Source of the DNA: Rhodanobacter sp.
Lineage (GTDB): Bacteria; Pseudomonadota; Gammaproteobacteria; Xanthomonadales; Rhodanobacteraceae
DNA: 33,527 nt
NCBI GenBank assembly: GCA_004322005.1
Contig: SCRF01000113.1
Coordinates: 1-33,527, forward strand
Direction of reading: 5' to 3'
The notes below the pieces were generated by a model. That model searched no databases. It was not told where the DNA came from and saw nothing but the letters and a program-made list of their open reading frames with translations. How positions within the stretch are numbered: the stretch's first letter is position 1; the number at the start of each line of letters is the position of its first letter. This document shows, piece by piece, positions 6,877 to 15,616 of the stretch. A program made the translations under genes and the position numbers.

Positions 6877-9192
6877 TCACTCGCGCCAGTAGCGCGGCTC
6901 GCGCAATCGCCAGCCCGGCTCGCGCTGCGCCGGGGCATCGATCGGAAAATCCAGCGGGATCGCGCCCAGTACCGCCGTGTTCACGACCGGCACCCGGGCC
7001 GCGGCATAGCGTGCCAGCACGCTCGCCCGGGGGTGGCCAAAGCGATTGTGCCAACCCGCCGAAACCACCGCCAACGGGGCGTGCACGGCGCTGATGAAGA
7101 ACCTGCTGGATGAACTTTTGCTGCCATGATGCGGCACCAGCAGCACCGGCGGCAGGCCCGGTCCGAGCGCGGCAACCACCTGCGGCTCCACCTTCAGGCT
7201 CATGTCGCCGGTCAGCAGCAGGCGCCCGCCTCGCCCCGCGACCAGCAGCACGCAGGAATGATCGTTGCTCTTGCCTGCGGGTTGCCCGGGGAGCGGACTG
7301 AGCACGCGAAATTGCACGCCGTCCCATCGCCACGACTGCCCGGCCAGGCACTGCCGCATCGGGATCGACATCCGCGCCGGCTCACCGGCGTAGCGTTGCG
7401 CCGGTGCAAACGCATCGGCCACGGCCACGGCCCCGCCGGCATGGTCGTTGTCGCCATGGCTGATCATCAGCATGTCGACCCGTGCGATGCCCAGCGCATG
7501 CAGCGACGGCACGACCACCGCCGCGCCCAGATCGAAGCCCGACGGGTAACGTGCGCCGGCGTCGTACACCAACGCGTGATCGCGGGTACGCAGCAACACC
7601 GACAAACCCTGCCCCACATCCAGCACCCACACCTGGAACGCGCCCTCGGCCGGCAACGGGCGTGGCGGCAGCAGCAGCGGCAGGAACAGCAACGCACCCA
7701 GCCAGCGCAACGGCACGCCACGCGGCAGGAACAGCCACAGTGCGCCCAGCAGCGCCAGCAGCAGCGCCCACGGTTGCACGGCCGGCAAATACCAGTGCGC
7801 ACCCGGCCATTGCGCCATCCGTTCCAGCAGCCACCATTGCGCGTGCGCCAGCTTGCCGGCCAGCCACAGCACCGGGGTGGCCAGCGGCGGGCACAGCCAC
7901 AGCAGCAGCATGCCGGACAACGCACACGGCACGATCACGAAGCTGACCATCGGCACCGCGATCAGGTTGGACAACGCCCCCACCAGCGACGCCTGGCCGA
8001 AAAACCACAGGGTCAGCGGCAACAGGGCCACCGTCATCACCAGCTGCCCGGCCGACAGTTCATGCAGAAACGCGCGCAGCCCGCGCCCGCGCGCCTGCAG
8101 GCACAACATCAGGAACGCCACCCCGATGAACGACAGCCAGAAGCCGGCCGCCAGCACCGCCAGCGGGTCGACCAGCAGGATCGCGAGCATCGCCAGTGCC
8201 AGCGACTGCGCACCACTGGAGCCACGCCGGCTGCAACGCGCCAGCGCCACCACCGCGATCATCAGCAACGTGCGCACCGTGGGCAGGCCGAAGCCGGCCA
8301 GTGCACTGTAGATGCCGGCCGTCAGCAGCGCCGCGGCGGCCCGGGCCTGCGGTCGCGGCACGCGCAACCCCAGCCACGGCCACAGCCAGTAGACGAACAG
8401 CGCCAGCCACACGCCGAACACTGCCGCCACCCCGACATGGAATCCGGAAATCGCGATCAGGTGCGAGACGCCGTTGGCGCGTGCAATCTCCCAGTCACGC
8501 TGCCGCAGTCCGCGCGTATCGCCAACCGAAAAGGCCTGCAACAGCACGGCGTCGTGCGGATCGTGCACGCGCGCCGCAATGCCGCGTGCGACTGCGTCGC
8601 GCACGCCATCGACACACCAGTGGGGACCCCCAAGGCGCACATTGCCGGCGTCCTCGCGCACATAGCCGGTGGCGACGATACCGCGCTCCAGCGCCGAACG
8701 CTCGCTGTCGGCGCCACCCGGATTGCGCAGGCCACGCGGCCGTTTCAGACGCAGCAGCAGTCGCCAGCGCGTGCACGGTTGCAGCCGCGGCGCGCGTTCG
8801 TACCAGGCCACGGTCATGCGTCCGCGAAGCGCGACCGGCTTGCCGTCCAGCGCCGCCTGATCCACGCGAAAATCGAAACGGCTGGCATCGCTGCGTACCT
8901 GCGGCAGGTCGGCGATGGTGCCGGTCACCACGAAATCGCGACCTTCCAGGGCACGCGGCAAGCGTGCCTCCATCGCGGCACCGCCGCGCCATGCCGCCCA
9001 CACGATGCCCAGCAGCACCCAGGCCAGCCAGCGCCAGCGTGGCAACCGCCAGCACAGCAGCACGGCGATCAACAGCAGCAAGCCAAGGCACCAGTGCGGC
9101 GGCAACCTCGGCAGCCATTGCACCAGCAGCACGCCGCCGTGCAGTGCCAGCGCACCGATGACTGCCGCTGGCATTGCCGCCGTCCGCGCCAC
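6877..9192 (-). CDS. comEC: DNA uptake channel protein ComEC/Rec2
   Basis: A 771-residue polytopic protein that carries transforming single-stranded DNA across the inner membrane. Order: hydrophobic N-terminus, DUF4131-like soluble segment, the competence membrane domain with HLIAISGFHVG near residue 243, then a C-terminal metallo-beta-lactamase-like domain starting around VLDVGQG (about 520). The metal motif SHGDNDHAGG lies near 576-585. Length is normal for the gammaproteobacterial form. The start is GTG 9192, with GAGGTGAGGG upstream; an ATG six codons later is an alternative. It stands 203 nt upstream of exbB, an order known from other xanthomonads. Confidence 0.93.
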   Translation of the reverse strand: MARTAAMPAAVIGALALHGGVLLVQWLPRLPPHWCLGLLLLIAVLLCWRLPRWRWLAWVLLGIVWAAWRGGAAMEARLPRALEGRDFVVTGTIADLPQVRSDASRFDFRVDQAALDGKPVALRGRMTVAWYERAPRLQPCTRWRLLLRLKRPRGLRNPGGADSERSALERGIVATGYVREDAGNVRLGGPHWCVDGVRDAVARGIAARVHDPHDAVLLQAFSVGDTRGLRQRDWEIARANGVSHLIAISGFHVGVAAVFGVWLALFVYWLWPWLGLRVPRPQARAAAALLTAGIYSALAGFGLPTVRTLLMIAVVALARCSRRGSSGAQSLALAMLAILLVDPLAVLAAGFWLSFIGVAFLMLCLQARGRGLRAFLHELSAGQLVMTVALLPLTLWFFGQASLVGALSNLIAVPMVSFVIVPCALSGMLLLWLCPPLATPVLWLAGKLAHAQWWLLERMAQWPGAHWYLPAVQPWALLLALLGALWLFLPRGVPLRWLGALLFLPLLLPPRPLPAEGAFQVWVLDVGQGLSVLLRTRDHALVYDAGARYPSGFDLGAAVVVPSLHALGIARVDMLMISHGDNDHAGGAVAVADAFAPAQRYAGEPARMSIPMRQCLAGQSWRWDGVQFRVLSPLPGQPAGKSNDHSCVLLVAGRGGRLLLTGDMSLKVEPQVVAALGPGLPPVLLVPHHGSKSSSSRFFISAVHAPLAVVSAGWHNRFGHPRASVLARYAAARVPVVNTAVLGAIPLDFPIDAPAQREPGWRLREPRYWRE

Positions 9193-9381
9193 TCGCCCTC
9201 ACCTCGCGCCATCCCTGATGGCATCGAGCCTAGCGCGGCAGCGTCGGACGCATGGATGAAAAGCGTGTAGGCGCGCGCCGTGTCGACACGGTCAGGCTCT
9301 GCTGCATGCGCAGCGCGGCACCGGCCATGCCGTCATCCGATCTGGACGGAAGGGCACTTACTCAGGCGTGAGCATGTTTTT

Positions 9382-9469
9382 CGTCATTCCCGCGAAAGCG
9401 GGAATCCAGCGTTTGGGGACCATGGGAAGCCATGGGAGGCACTGGATTCCCGCTTTCGCGGGAATGACG
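9382..9469. repeat. Paired palindromic repeat, CGTCATTCCCGCG family
   Basis: Two perfect 28-nt inverted arms (9382-9409 and 9442-9469) flank a 32-nt spacer that contains CCATGGGA twice. Each arm is itself a hairpin, ATTCCCGC-GAAA-GCGGGAAT. The element sits just downstream of the lolD stop codon (minus strand) and upstream of comEC. Read as protein it gives the familiar spurious tail SRESGNP...SRFRGND. It belongs to a widely dispersed proteobacterial repeat type. It could fold in the lolD 3' untranslated region. Confidence 0.9.
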
Positions 9470-9486
9470 AGCTTTGCAAGTACCAT

Positions 9487-10215
9487 TCAGACTTGGGCGG
9501 TTTCCTGCAGTACGCCGTTGTGCAGCACCAGCGTGCGATCCATCCGCGCGGCCAGCCGGGTGTCGTGGGTGACCAGGATGAAGCTGGTGCCGATCTCCCG
9601 GTTGAGCTCCAGCATCAGCGCGTAGACCTGGGCCGCATTGGCTTCGTCCAGATTGCCGGTGGGCTCGTCGCCGAGCACGCAGGCTGGCCGGGTCACCAGC
9701 GCGCGCGCCACGGCGCAGCGCTGGCGCTCGCCGCCGGACAGTTCCGACGGCTTGTGCCGGGTGCGCTGGCCCAGACCCACGCGCTCCAGCAGGACTGCCG
9801 CCTGGCGCTCTGCCTCCGCAATCGCGGTGCCGCGGATCAGCAGCGGCATGCACACGTTTTCCAGCGCGGTGAACTCGGGCAGCAGGTGATGGAACTGGTA
9901 GATGAAACCGAGCGAGCGATTGCGCACGCGGCCGCGCTCGGCGTCGGACAGCTTCGACAGCACCCGGCCGTCCACTTCCACTTCGCCGGCGGTGAGCGTA
10001 TCCAGCCCGCCGATGATGTGCAGCAGCGTGCTCTTGCCCGAGCCGGAGGCGCCCACGATCGCCAGCGTCTGGCCACGCTTCAGGGTGAAGCTGACGTCGT
10101 TCAGCACCTCGGTGCGCAGGCCGCCCTCGTCGTAGGTCTTGGCGACATGGCTGGCGCACAGCACGTTTTCGCCGGCCTGATTCGTGGCGTTCGGGTTCAT
10201 GGCAGCCTCATTCAT
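9487..10215 (-). CDS. lolD: Lipoprotein-releasing system ATPase LolD
   Basis: ABC ATPase of 242 residues that powers extraction of outer-membrane lipoproteins from the inner membrane to LolA. Walker [10 protein letters not shown] lies at about 55-63; LSGGERQR and the Walker B region [10 protein letters not shown] follow. It overlaps the upstream permease gene by 8 nt (ATGAATGA), so coupling is likely. ATG 10215 starts in that overlap; ATG 10200 is a possible shorter start. MacB-type ATPases are similar, but the partner permease carries the Lol hook sequence, which favours LolD. Confidence 0.93.
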   Translation of the reverse strand: MNEAAMNPNATNQAGENVLCASHVAKTYDEGGLRTEVLNDVSFTLKRGQTLAIVGASGSGKSTLLHIIGGLDTLTAGEVEVDGRVLSKLSDAERGRVRNRSLGFIYQFHHLLPEFTALENVCMPLLIRGTAIAEAERQAAVLLERVGLGQRTRHKPSELSGGERQRCAVARALVTRPACVLGDEPTGNLDEANAAQVYALMLELNREIGTSFILVTHDTRLAARMDRTLVLHNGVLQETAQV

Positions 10216-11449
10216 AGCGCAGCGCCTGTGCCGGCTGCGTGCGCGAGGCGCGCCACGCGGGATAGAGGGTGGCCAGCAGCGAGAAGGCGAACGTCAACAA
10301 CGCCACCCAGCCGACATCCGGCCATTGCAACCGGCTCGGCACCTCGCTGATGTAGTAGACGTCCGGCGACAGGAAGGTCACGTGGAAGGTGTGTTCGATC
10401 CACTTGATGATGCCCGGCAGCCGCCACGACAGCAGCGAACCGAGACCCACGCCGAAGCCGATGCCGACCACGCCCACCAGCACGCCCTGCACCATGAACA
10501 TGCCCATGATGCTGCGTGGGGTGGCGCCGAGCGTGCGCAGGATCGCGATATCGGCCTGCTTGTCGGTGACCAGCATCATCAGCATCGAGACCAGGTTGAT
10601 CACCGCCACCAGGATGATCAGCGACAGGATCACGAACATCACCATCTTCTCCATCGACAAGGCGGAGAACAGGTTCGCGTTGGTATCCATCCAGGTCTGC
10701 ACCCGGTAAATCTGGCCCAGCTTGCCGGCCAGCTCGCGCGCGACCGGGCGGGCGTTGAACATGTCGTCCAGGCGCAGCCGGATGCCGGTGGGGCCACTGA
10801 GGCTGTTGAGCTTCTGGGCATCGCCCATGTTGACCAGCGCCAGGCCGGAATCGAACTGCTCCATGCCCAGCTCGAACACGCCCACCACATGGAAACTGCG
10901 CATGCGCGGCACGCCGCCGATCGGCGTGGCGCGCAGTTGCTGCACCGCCATCGTCACCCGGTCGCCGACGCTGACGCCCAGCGTCATCGCCAGCTCCCGT
11001 CCGAGCACGATGTTCCAGCTGTCCGGGGTCAGCTCGCTGAGCTTGCCCTCGACCATGTGCTTGCCGATGTCGTCGACCTTCGGCTCCAGCGCCGGCTCGA
11101 TGCCGCGCACCAGTGCGCCACTCGAACGGCGGGCGCTCAGATACGCTTCGGTCTCCACGTACGGCGCGGCGCCCAGCACATGCGGGTTCGCCTCGGCAAC
11201 CTTCAACGCGTGCGGCCAGTCCCGGATGTTTTCGTCGACGCCGGAAATGGTGGCATGCGAGATCGCACCGAGGATCCGCGAGCGCATCTGGTAGTCGAAG
11301 CCGTTCATCACCGACATCACGGTGATCAACGCGATCACGCTGATCGCGATGCAGACGATCGATACGGCGGAGATGAACGAGATGAACTGGTTGCGTCGCT
11401 TGGCCCGGGTGTAACGCAGGCCGATGAAAAGTTCGAGCGGTCGGAACAT
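10208..11449 (-). CDS. lolC: Lipoprotein-releasing system permease (LolC/LolE/LolF type)
   Basis: A 413-residue permease with an N-terminal helix (about 20-48), a large periplasmic domain and three C-terminal helices with the FtsX-like core. The N-terminus [19 protein letters not shown] is typical of the family and fixes the start at 11449; an ATG 15 codons upstream is less likely. The periplasmic stretch [17 protein letters not shown] resembles the LolA-binding hook of E. coli LolC. Only one such permease is next to lolD, so it may act as a homodimer of the LolF type. A REPIN lies upstream, between it and ygfX. Confidence 0.9.
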   Translation of the reverse strand: MFRPLELFIGLRYTRAKRRNQFISFISAVSIVCIAISVIALITVMSVMNGFDYQMRSRILGAISHATISGVDENIRDWPHALKVAEANPHVLGAAPYVETEAYLSARRSSGALVRGIEPALEPKVDDIGKHMVEGKLSELTPDSWNIVLGRELAMTLGVSVGDRVTMAVQQLRATPIGGVPRMRSFHVVGVFELGMEQFDSGLALVNMGDAQKLNSLSGPTGIRLRLDDMFNARPVARELAGKLGQIYRVQTWMDTNANLFSALSMEKMVMFVILSLIILVAVINLVSMLMMLVTDKQADIAILRTLGATPRSIMGMFMVQGVLVGVVGIGFGVGLGSLLSWRLPGIIKWIEHTFHVTFLSPDVYYISEVPSRLQWPDVGWVALLTFAFSLLATLYPAWRASRTQPAQALRYE

Positions 11450-11549
11450 GGACGGTTCGCTTTTGAAGTCGATGGGCGGTGGCCCTTGATGCATTATCGC
11501 GGTATTCGCGCCGACCGTGTTGCGCAGACAAAGTGCCATCTGGCGCTTT

Positions 11550-11678
11550 CCGTAGGAGCCCGCTCGCGGGCGATGCCTTTCGATTTCCGTCGGCAGGTTG
11601 GAACTCACTGCGCTCCCCAATCTGCCGGCTTTCCCGATTTCCCGGCGGAAGGCATCGCCCGCGAGCGGGCTCCTACGG
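11550..11678. repeat. REPIN: inverted pair of GTAGGAGC repeats
   Basis: Two perfect 30-nt arms in inverted orientation: CCGTAGGAGCCCGCTCGCGG... at 11550-11579 and its exact complement at 11649-11678. A 69-nt spacer between them holds an inner near-inverted repeat (GGCAGGTTGG / CCAATCTGCC). The right arm overlaps the end of ygfX, whose TAG stop is the TAG of GTAGGAGC. In the ygfX-lolC transcript this would fold into a long hairpin. No transposase of the RAYT type is in the window. Confidence 0.9.
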
Positions 11679-12110
11679 GTCGGTCGTCGAGGGGGCGGAT
11701 TGCAGCGTGGCCAGGCGCATGCGCAGGCGTCGGCGGATGTCGGCATCGCTGTTGTCCGGCGCCAGCAGCAATACCTGTATGCCCCGTTCCACCGTGCGCA
11801 GGCGCAGCAGCACGAAACTGCCGAGCATCCGGAACGAGGCCAGCGTGGCGGGCACATCCTCATGCGGGGCCAGGTGCAGTGTCCAGCTGTTGTCCGCACT
11901 CCAGCCGGCCGCGATGACTGGCGAAGCCGCGATCCTGCGCACGGCCACCGCCGTGGCCAGCAGCACGCTCACCGCAAGCAGCAGTTTCTGCCAGGGCGCG
12001 AGCGCACTGAGCGCGACGGCAAACACCGCCAGCGTGCCGATCAGCGCCAACCAGCGCCGGAACCGTCGTGACGGCCGGTATTCAAAGCCGATGGCGGGTG
12101 CGGATGTCAT
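11673..12110 (-). CDS. ygfX: YgfX-family membrane protein
   Basis: A 145-residue protein with a short cytoplasmic N-terminus containing FEYRPSRRFRRW, two closely spaced helices (about 20-38 and 42-58) and a soluble C-terminal domain. This fits YgfX (CptA), which is normally encoded beside SdhE. The E. coli protein has been described as a toxin acting on cell-division and cytoskeletal proteins, but that role is disputed and not shown here. ATG 12110 overlaps the sdhE coding region by 29 nt. The stop codon is formed by the REPIN arm, so the last codons may have been set by insertion of that element. Confidence 0.75.
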   Translation of the reverse strand: MTSAPAIGFEYRPSRRFRRWLALIGTLAVFAVALSALAPWQKLLLAVSVLLATAVAVRRIAASPVIAAGWSADNSWTLHLAPHEDVPATLASFRMLGSFVLLRLRTVERGIQVLLLAPDNSDADIRRRLRMRLATLQSAPSTTDP

Positions 12111-12321
12111 CGATGATCGCCTGCCAGTCTGTCCGTGCCGGGCGCGCGCGGCCCATGATCCAGTCCCATAGATCCGGGTCCTGCATGTCGAGCAATTCGT
12201 CGAACGCCTGTTGCATCGGCTCGGTCGCGCCGGCAAAGCATTCGTCGAGCCAGCCGCCCAGCAGCGCATCGAGCTCACTGGTGCCGCGACGGGTACGCCA
12301 GCGCAGGCGGCCTTTATCCAT
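12082..12321 (-). CDS. sdhE: Succinate dehydrogenase flavin assembly factor SdhE
   Basis: A 79-residue soluble protein needed for covalent attachment of FAD to SdhA. The family motif RGxxE is seen as R12-G13-T-S-E16 within LRWRTRRGTSELD, followed by a helical acidic body. ATG 12321 has GGAG seven bases upstream, which decides the start over the in-frame upstream extension. It is placed after sdhB and overlaps ygfX by 29 nt. A CCTCTCCCC repeat forms its leader, and a 15-codon repeat-borne mini-ORF stops on the second sdhE codon (…TATGGATAA). Confidence 0.9.
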   Translation of the reverse strand: MDKGRLRWRTRRGTSELDALLGGWLDECFAGATEPMQQAFDELLDMQDPDLWDWIMGRARPARTDWQAIIDDIRTRHRL

Positions 12322-12361
12322 AACCCGCTCCAATGAAACAAATCGCGCGAAGCGCCTCCAT
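12314..12361 (-). other. Putative upstream mini-ORF overlapping the sdhE start
   Basis: A 15-codon frame, MEALRAICFIGAGYG, with GAGAGGAGG just upstream. Its stop TAA overlaps the second codon of sdhE, so the two starts and stops interlock as in translational coupling. The first ten residues agree with the mini-ORF before exbB at nine positions. Both come from copies of the same repeat. The geometry is seen; translation and function are inferred. Confidence 0.3.
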
Positions 12362-12400
12362 TGCCTCCTCTCCCCCACGGGGAGAGGATTGAGGTGAGGG
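12331..12400 (-). repeat. CCTCTCCC hairpin repeat, copy B (sdhE leader)
   Basis: About 70 nt; shares CAATGAAACAAATCGCGCG at one end and ATTGAGGTGAGGG at the other with copy A at 6681-6765. The hairpin is CCTCTCCCC-CAC-GGGGAGAGG. It ends ten bases upstream of the sdhE start codon, in the same orientation relative to the gene as copy A is to exbB. Confidence 0.8.
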
Positions 12401-12476
12401 GACCACCTTGCGAAGAACCACCACCATCAAAAATCCTTCGATCAACTTCCCCGCGAGCACCCGCCGCTCACCCTGC

Positions 12477-12526
12477 CCTCTCCCCGGAGGGGAGAGGTTA
12501 ATGCGGTGTCGCCGCTGCGCGGCGAC
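12477..12526. repeat. Two hairpins after sdhB (repeat copy C plus stem-loop)
   Basis: 12477-12497 is a compact CCTCTCCCC-GGA-GGGGAGAGG hairpin of the same family as copies A and B. 12508-12526 is a separate perfect 8-bp stem, GTCGCCGC-TGC-GCGGCGAC, beginning about eight bases after the sdhB stop codon on the minus strand. Neither has a T-run, so they are poor intrinsic terminators. They may protect the sdhCDAB 3' end or reduce read-through into sdhE. Confidence 0.7.
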
Positions 12527-12534
12527 AGTTGCTT

Positions 12535-13317
12535 TTATGCGCCGCGCCGCTCCAGCATCAGCTTCTTGATCTCGGCGATCGCCTTGGCCGGGTTCAGGCC
12601 CTTCGGGCAGGTGCGCGTGCAGTTCATGATGGTATGGCAGCGGTAGAGCTTGAACGGGTCTTCCAGGTCGTCCAGACGCGTACCGGTATCCTCGTCGCGC
12701 GAATCCACGATCCAGCGGTAGGCCTGCAGCAGGATCGCCGGGCCGAGATACTTGTCGCCGTTCCACCAGTAGCTCGGACAACTTGTCGTGCAGCAGGCAC
12801 ACAGGATGCATTCGTACAGGCCGTCGAGTTTCCTGCGCTCCTCCACCGACTGCAGCCGTTCGCGTGCCGGCGCCGGGCTCTGCGTGCGCAGCCAGGGCTT
12901 GATCGAGGCGAACTGGGCGTAGAAGTGAGTCAGGTCGGGAACCAGATCCTTGACCACCGGCATGTGCGGCAACGGGTAGATCTTCACGTCGCCCGAGCCG
13001 CAGTCGTCGATCGCGCAGGTGCAGGCCAGCGTGTTGGTGCCGTCGATGTTCATCGCGCACGAACCGCAGATGCCCTCGCGACAGGACCGCCGCAGCGACA
13101 GCGTGGGATCGATCTCGTTCTTGATCTTCAGCAGGGCGTCCAGAACCATCGGGCCGCAGGCGGCCAGATCGACCTCGTAGGTATCGATACGCGGATTCTT
13201 TTCGTCGTCCGGCGACCAGCGATAAATGCGGAACGTACGCGGCTTTTTCGCACCGCTGGCCGGGTAGTGCTTGCCTTGCTGGACTTTTGAATTCTTCGGT
13301 AGCGAAAACTCTGCCAT
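12535..13317 (-). CDS. sdhB: Succinate dehydrogenase iron-sulfur subunit
   Basis: A 260-residue subunit that passes electrons from SdhA to ubiquinone. The [2Fe-2S] ligands are C79, C84, C87 and C99 (CREGICGSC ... C). The [4Fe-4S] and [3Fe-4S] clusters are bound by C170, C173, C176 and C180 ([11 protein letters not shown]) and by C227, C233 and C237 ([11 protein letters not shown]). All ligands are present. ATG 13317 follows a GAAGG site. It lies 100 nt downstream of sdhA in the sdhCDAB order, with SdhE encoded next. Confidence 0.97.
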   Translation of the reverse strand: MAEFSLPKNSKVQQGKHYPASGAKKPRTFRIYRWSPDDEKNPRIDTYEVDLAACGPMVLDALLKIKNEIDPTLSLRRSCREGICGSCAMNIDGTNTLACTCAIDDCGSGDVKIYPLPHMPVVKDLVPDLTHFYAQFASIKPWLRTQSPAPARERLQSVEERRKLDGLYECILCACCTTSCPSYWWNGDKYLGPAILLQAYRWIVDSRDEDTGTRLDDLEDPFKLYRCHTIMNCTRTCPKGLNPAKAIAEIKKLMLERRGA

Positions 13318-13417
13318 GTCCTGGACCCTTCAATACTTCTACAGGAGGGGATTCGGCCCCGACCGCAACAAACCGTAAATGCGACACCATGCGCGGCCTG
13401 GACCGCCGCCCACCCGA

Positions 13418-15220
13418 TCAGTAAATGCGTTTCGCCGGCGGTACGGTCTCGACGTCGCCGGTCAGGGTTTGCAGGTGCACCGGACGGTAATCGAAGCGCG
13501 ACTTGCCGGCGTCGTCGACCCACACCAGGGTGTGTTTCATCCAGTTGGCGTCGTCGCGCTCGGGGAAGTCCTCGCGTGCGTGCGCACCGCGGCTTTCCGG
13601 ACGCTGCGCGGCCGAATCCATGGTGGCCACAGACTGCGCCAGCAGGTTGCTCAGCTCCAGCGTCTCGATCAGGTCGGTGTTCCATACCAGCGAACGGTCG
13701 CTGACATGGACGTCCTGCAGCATGTCGTAGACCGCGGAAATTTTCTGCTTGCCTTCGGCCAGCGTCGCACCGGTGCGGAACACCGTGGCGTCCTTCTGCA
13801 TGGTCTGCTGCATCGCTGCGCGGATTTTTGCGGTCGGCGTCTTGCCGTTCGCGTTACGCAGGCCGTCGAAACGGGCCAGCGCCTTGTCCAGCACGTTCGC
13901 CGGCAAGTCCTTGTGCAGTGCGCCCGGCTTGATCAGTTCGGCGCAACGAAGCGCCGCCGCGCGGCCGAACACCACGATGTCGAGCAGCGAGTTCGAACCG
14001 AGGCGGTTCGCGCCGTGCACCGACACGCAGGCCGCTTCGCCGATCGCGAACAGGCCCGGCACCGTCACGTCGGGATCGTCGCCGCGCTTCTGCACGACCT
14101 CGCCGTGGTAGTTGGTCGGGATGCCGCCCATGTTGTAGTGCGCGGTAGGGATCACCGGAATCGGCTCCCTGGTCACGTCCACACCGGCAAAGATACGGGA
14201 GGATTCGGCGATGCCGGGCAGCCGTTCGTTGATCACCTCGGGACTGAGATGCATCAGGTTCAGGTGGATGTGATCCTTGTGCTCGCCGACGCCGCGACCC
14301 TCGCGGATCTCGATCGTCATCGCGCGGCTGACCACGTCGCGCGATGCCAGATCCTTGGCATTGGGCGCGTAGCGCTCCATGAAACGCTCGCCCTCGGAAT
14401 TGGTGAGATAGCCGCCTTCGCCACGCACGCCCTCGGTGATCAGGGTGCCGGCACCGTAGATGCCGGTCGGGTGGAACTGCACGAACTCCATGTCCTGCAG
14501 CGCCAGGCCGGCACGCAGCACCATGCCGCCACCGTCGCCGGTGCAGGTATGCGCCGAAGTGCAGGAGAAGTAGGCGCGACCGTAGCCGCCGGTGGCCAGG
14601 ACCACCGCCTGGCCACGGAAGAAATGCAGGGTACCCTCGTTCATGTCGAGCGCGAGCACGCCGCGGCACACGCCTTCTTCATCGAAGATCAGATCGGTCG
14701 CGAAGTATTCGACGAAAAACGTGGCGTCGTGCGCCAGCGCCTGCTGGTACAGGGTGTGCAGCATGGCGTGGCCGGTGCGGTCGGCCGCCGCGCAGGTGCG
14801 CTGCGCCGTGCCCTTGCCGTAATGCGTGGTCATGCCGCCGAACGGGCGCTGGTAGATCTTGCCTTCCTCGGTACGCGAGAACGGCACGCCGTAATGCTCC
14901 AGCTCGATCACGGCGGCGGGCGCGTTCTTGCACATGTACTCGATCGCGTCCTGGTCGCCGAGCCAGTCGGAGCCCTTGATCGTGTCGTAGAAGTGGAAGC
15001 GCCAGTCGTCCTCGCCCATGTTGCCGAGCGCGGCCGAGATGCCGCCCTGCGCCGCCACCGTGTGCGAGCGGGTCGGAAACACCTTGCTGATACAGGCGGC
15101 CTTGAGGCCTTTCTCGGCCAGGCCGAACGTGGCACGAAGGCCCGCGCCGCCAGCGCCGACCACGATCACGTCGTACTTGTGCTGCCGGACTTTATATGTG
15201 TCTGACTTGTAGCTTTCCAT
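13418..15220 (-). CDS. sdhA: Succinate dehydrogenase flavoprotein subunit
   Basis: A 600-residue flavoprotein that oxidises succinate to fumarate at the inner membrane. The FAD dinucleotide fold [11 protein letters not shown] is near residues 20-30. The covalent FAD histidine is H53 in [10 protein letters not shown]. The catalytic region [21 protein letters not shown] is intact. It starts six bases after sdhD ends. The length and motifs place it with SdhA rather than fumarate reductase, in keeping with the two separate membrane subunits upstream. Confidence 0.97.
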   Translation of the reverse strand: MESYKSDTYKVRQHKYDVIVVGAGGAGLRATFGLAEKGLKAACISKVFPTRSHTVAAQGGISAALGNMGEDDWRFHFYDTIKGSDWLGDQDAIEYMCKNAPAAVIELEHYGVPFSRTEEGKIYQRPFGGMTTHYGKGTAQRTCAAADRTGHAMLHTLYQQALAHDATFFVEYFATDLIFDEEGVCRGVLALDMNEGTLHFFRGQAVVLATGGYGRAYFSCTSAHTCTGDGGGMVLRAGLALQDMEFVQFHPTGIYGAGTLITEGVRGEGGYLTNSEGERFMERYAPNAKDLASRDVVSRAMTIEIREGRGVGEHKDHIHLNLMHLSPEVINERLPGIAESSRIFAGVDVTREPIPVIPTAHYNMGGIPTNYHGEVVQKRGDDPDVTVPGLFAIGEAACVSVHGANRLGSNSLLDIVVFGRAAALRCAELIKPGALHKDLPANVLDKALARFDGLRNANGKTPTAKIRAAMQQTMQKDATVFRTGATLAEGKQKISAVYDMLQDVHVSDRSLVWNTDLIETLELSNLLAQSVATMDSAAQRPESRGAHAREDFPERDDANWMKHTLVWVDDAGKSRFDYRPVHLQTLTGDVETVPPAKRIY

Positions 15221-15226
15221 CGAACT

Positions 15227-15616
15227 TCAGACTCCCAATGCGATGCGCAGTACAGCCAGCACGCTCACCAGTGCGCCGAGCACCGCGAGAAACTTGACCA
15301 GCACCAGCAGGGAGATTTCCCTCCAGCGGGTGTGCACGTAATCCTCGATCACCACCTGCAGGCCGAGCGCGGCATGCCAGAACGCGGTGATCGCGAAAGC
15401 GATCAGCAGCACCGCATTCCACGGTCTGCCAAGCGTGTAATGGGCGGTGGCATAGTCGGCATGCAGCAGGCCAAGCACCAGAATCACGAACCAGATGCCC
15501 AGCAGCACCAGCGCCGCAGCCGTGATGCGCTGGCTCCACCAGTGGCCGACGCCGGACTGCGCCGAACCAAGCCCGCGCGCAGCCTTCAACGGATCCCGCA
15601 GCTCGTTCGCGCTCAT
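15227..15616 (-). CDS. sdhD: Succinate dehydrogenase membrane anchor subunit
   Basis: A 129-residue anchor with three predicted helices. The heme and quinone motif FWHAALGLQVVIEDY is seen, with H81 at the heme-ligand position and D92-Y93 matching the quinone-site Asp-Tyr of E. coli SdhD. ATG 15616 overlaps the sdhC stop by 4 nt, which fixes the start against longer in-frame alternatives. It forms the cytochrome b556 anchor with SdhC. Confidence 0.92.
   Translation of the reverse strand: MSANELRDPLKAARGLGSAQSGVGHWWSQRITAAALVLLGIWFVILVLGLLHADYATAHYTLGRPWNAVLLIAFAITAFWHAALGLQVVIEDYVHTRWREISLLVLVKFLAVLGALVSVLAVLRIALGV

Noticed and set aside
7126-9270. 714-codon plus-strand frame opposite comEC
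   Set aside because: Low-complexity Arg/Gln/His product with no recognisable domain; comEC on the other strand is complete.
9382-9469. CRISPR array
   Set aside because: Only two inverted repeat units, not regular direct repeats with spacers, and no cas genes.
9362-10159. Protein with the tail SRESGNP...SRFRGND
   Set aside because: The tail is a translation of the CGTCATTCCCGCG repeat, a well-known source of false gene ends; the rest is lolD in the wrong frame.
11673-12321. sdhE-ygfX as a toxin-antitoxin module (CptAB)
   Set aside because: E. coli homologues were once described this way, but SdhE is a flavinylation factor and the pair sits in the sdh block, so assembly is the better supported role.
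13379-15205. 608-codon plus-strand frame opposite sdhA
   Set aside because: Antisense shadow; sdhA has all catalytic and FAD motifs.
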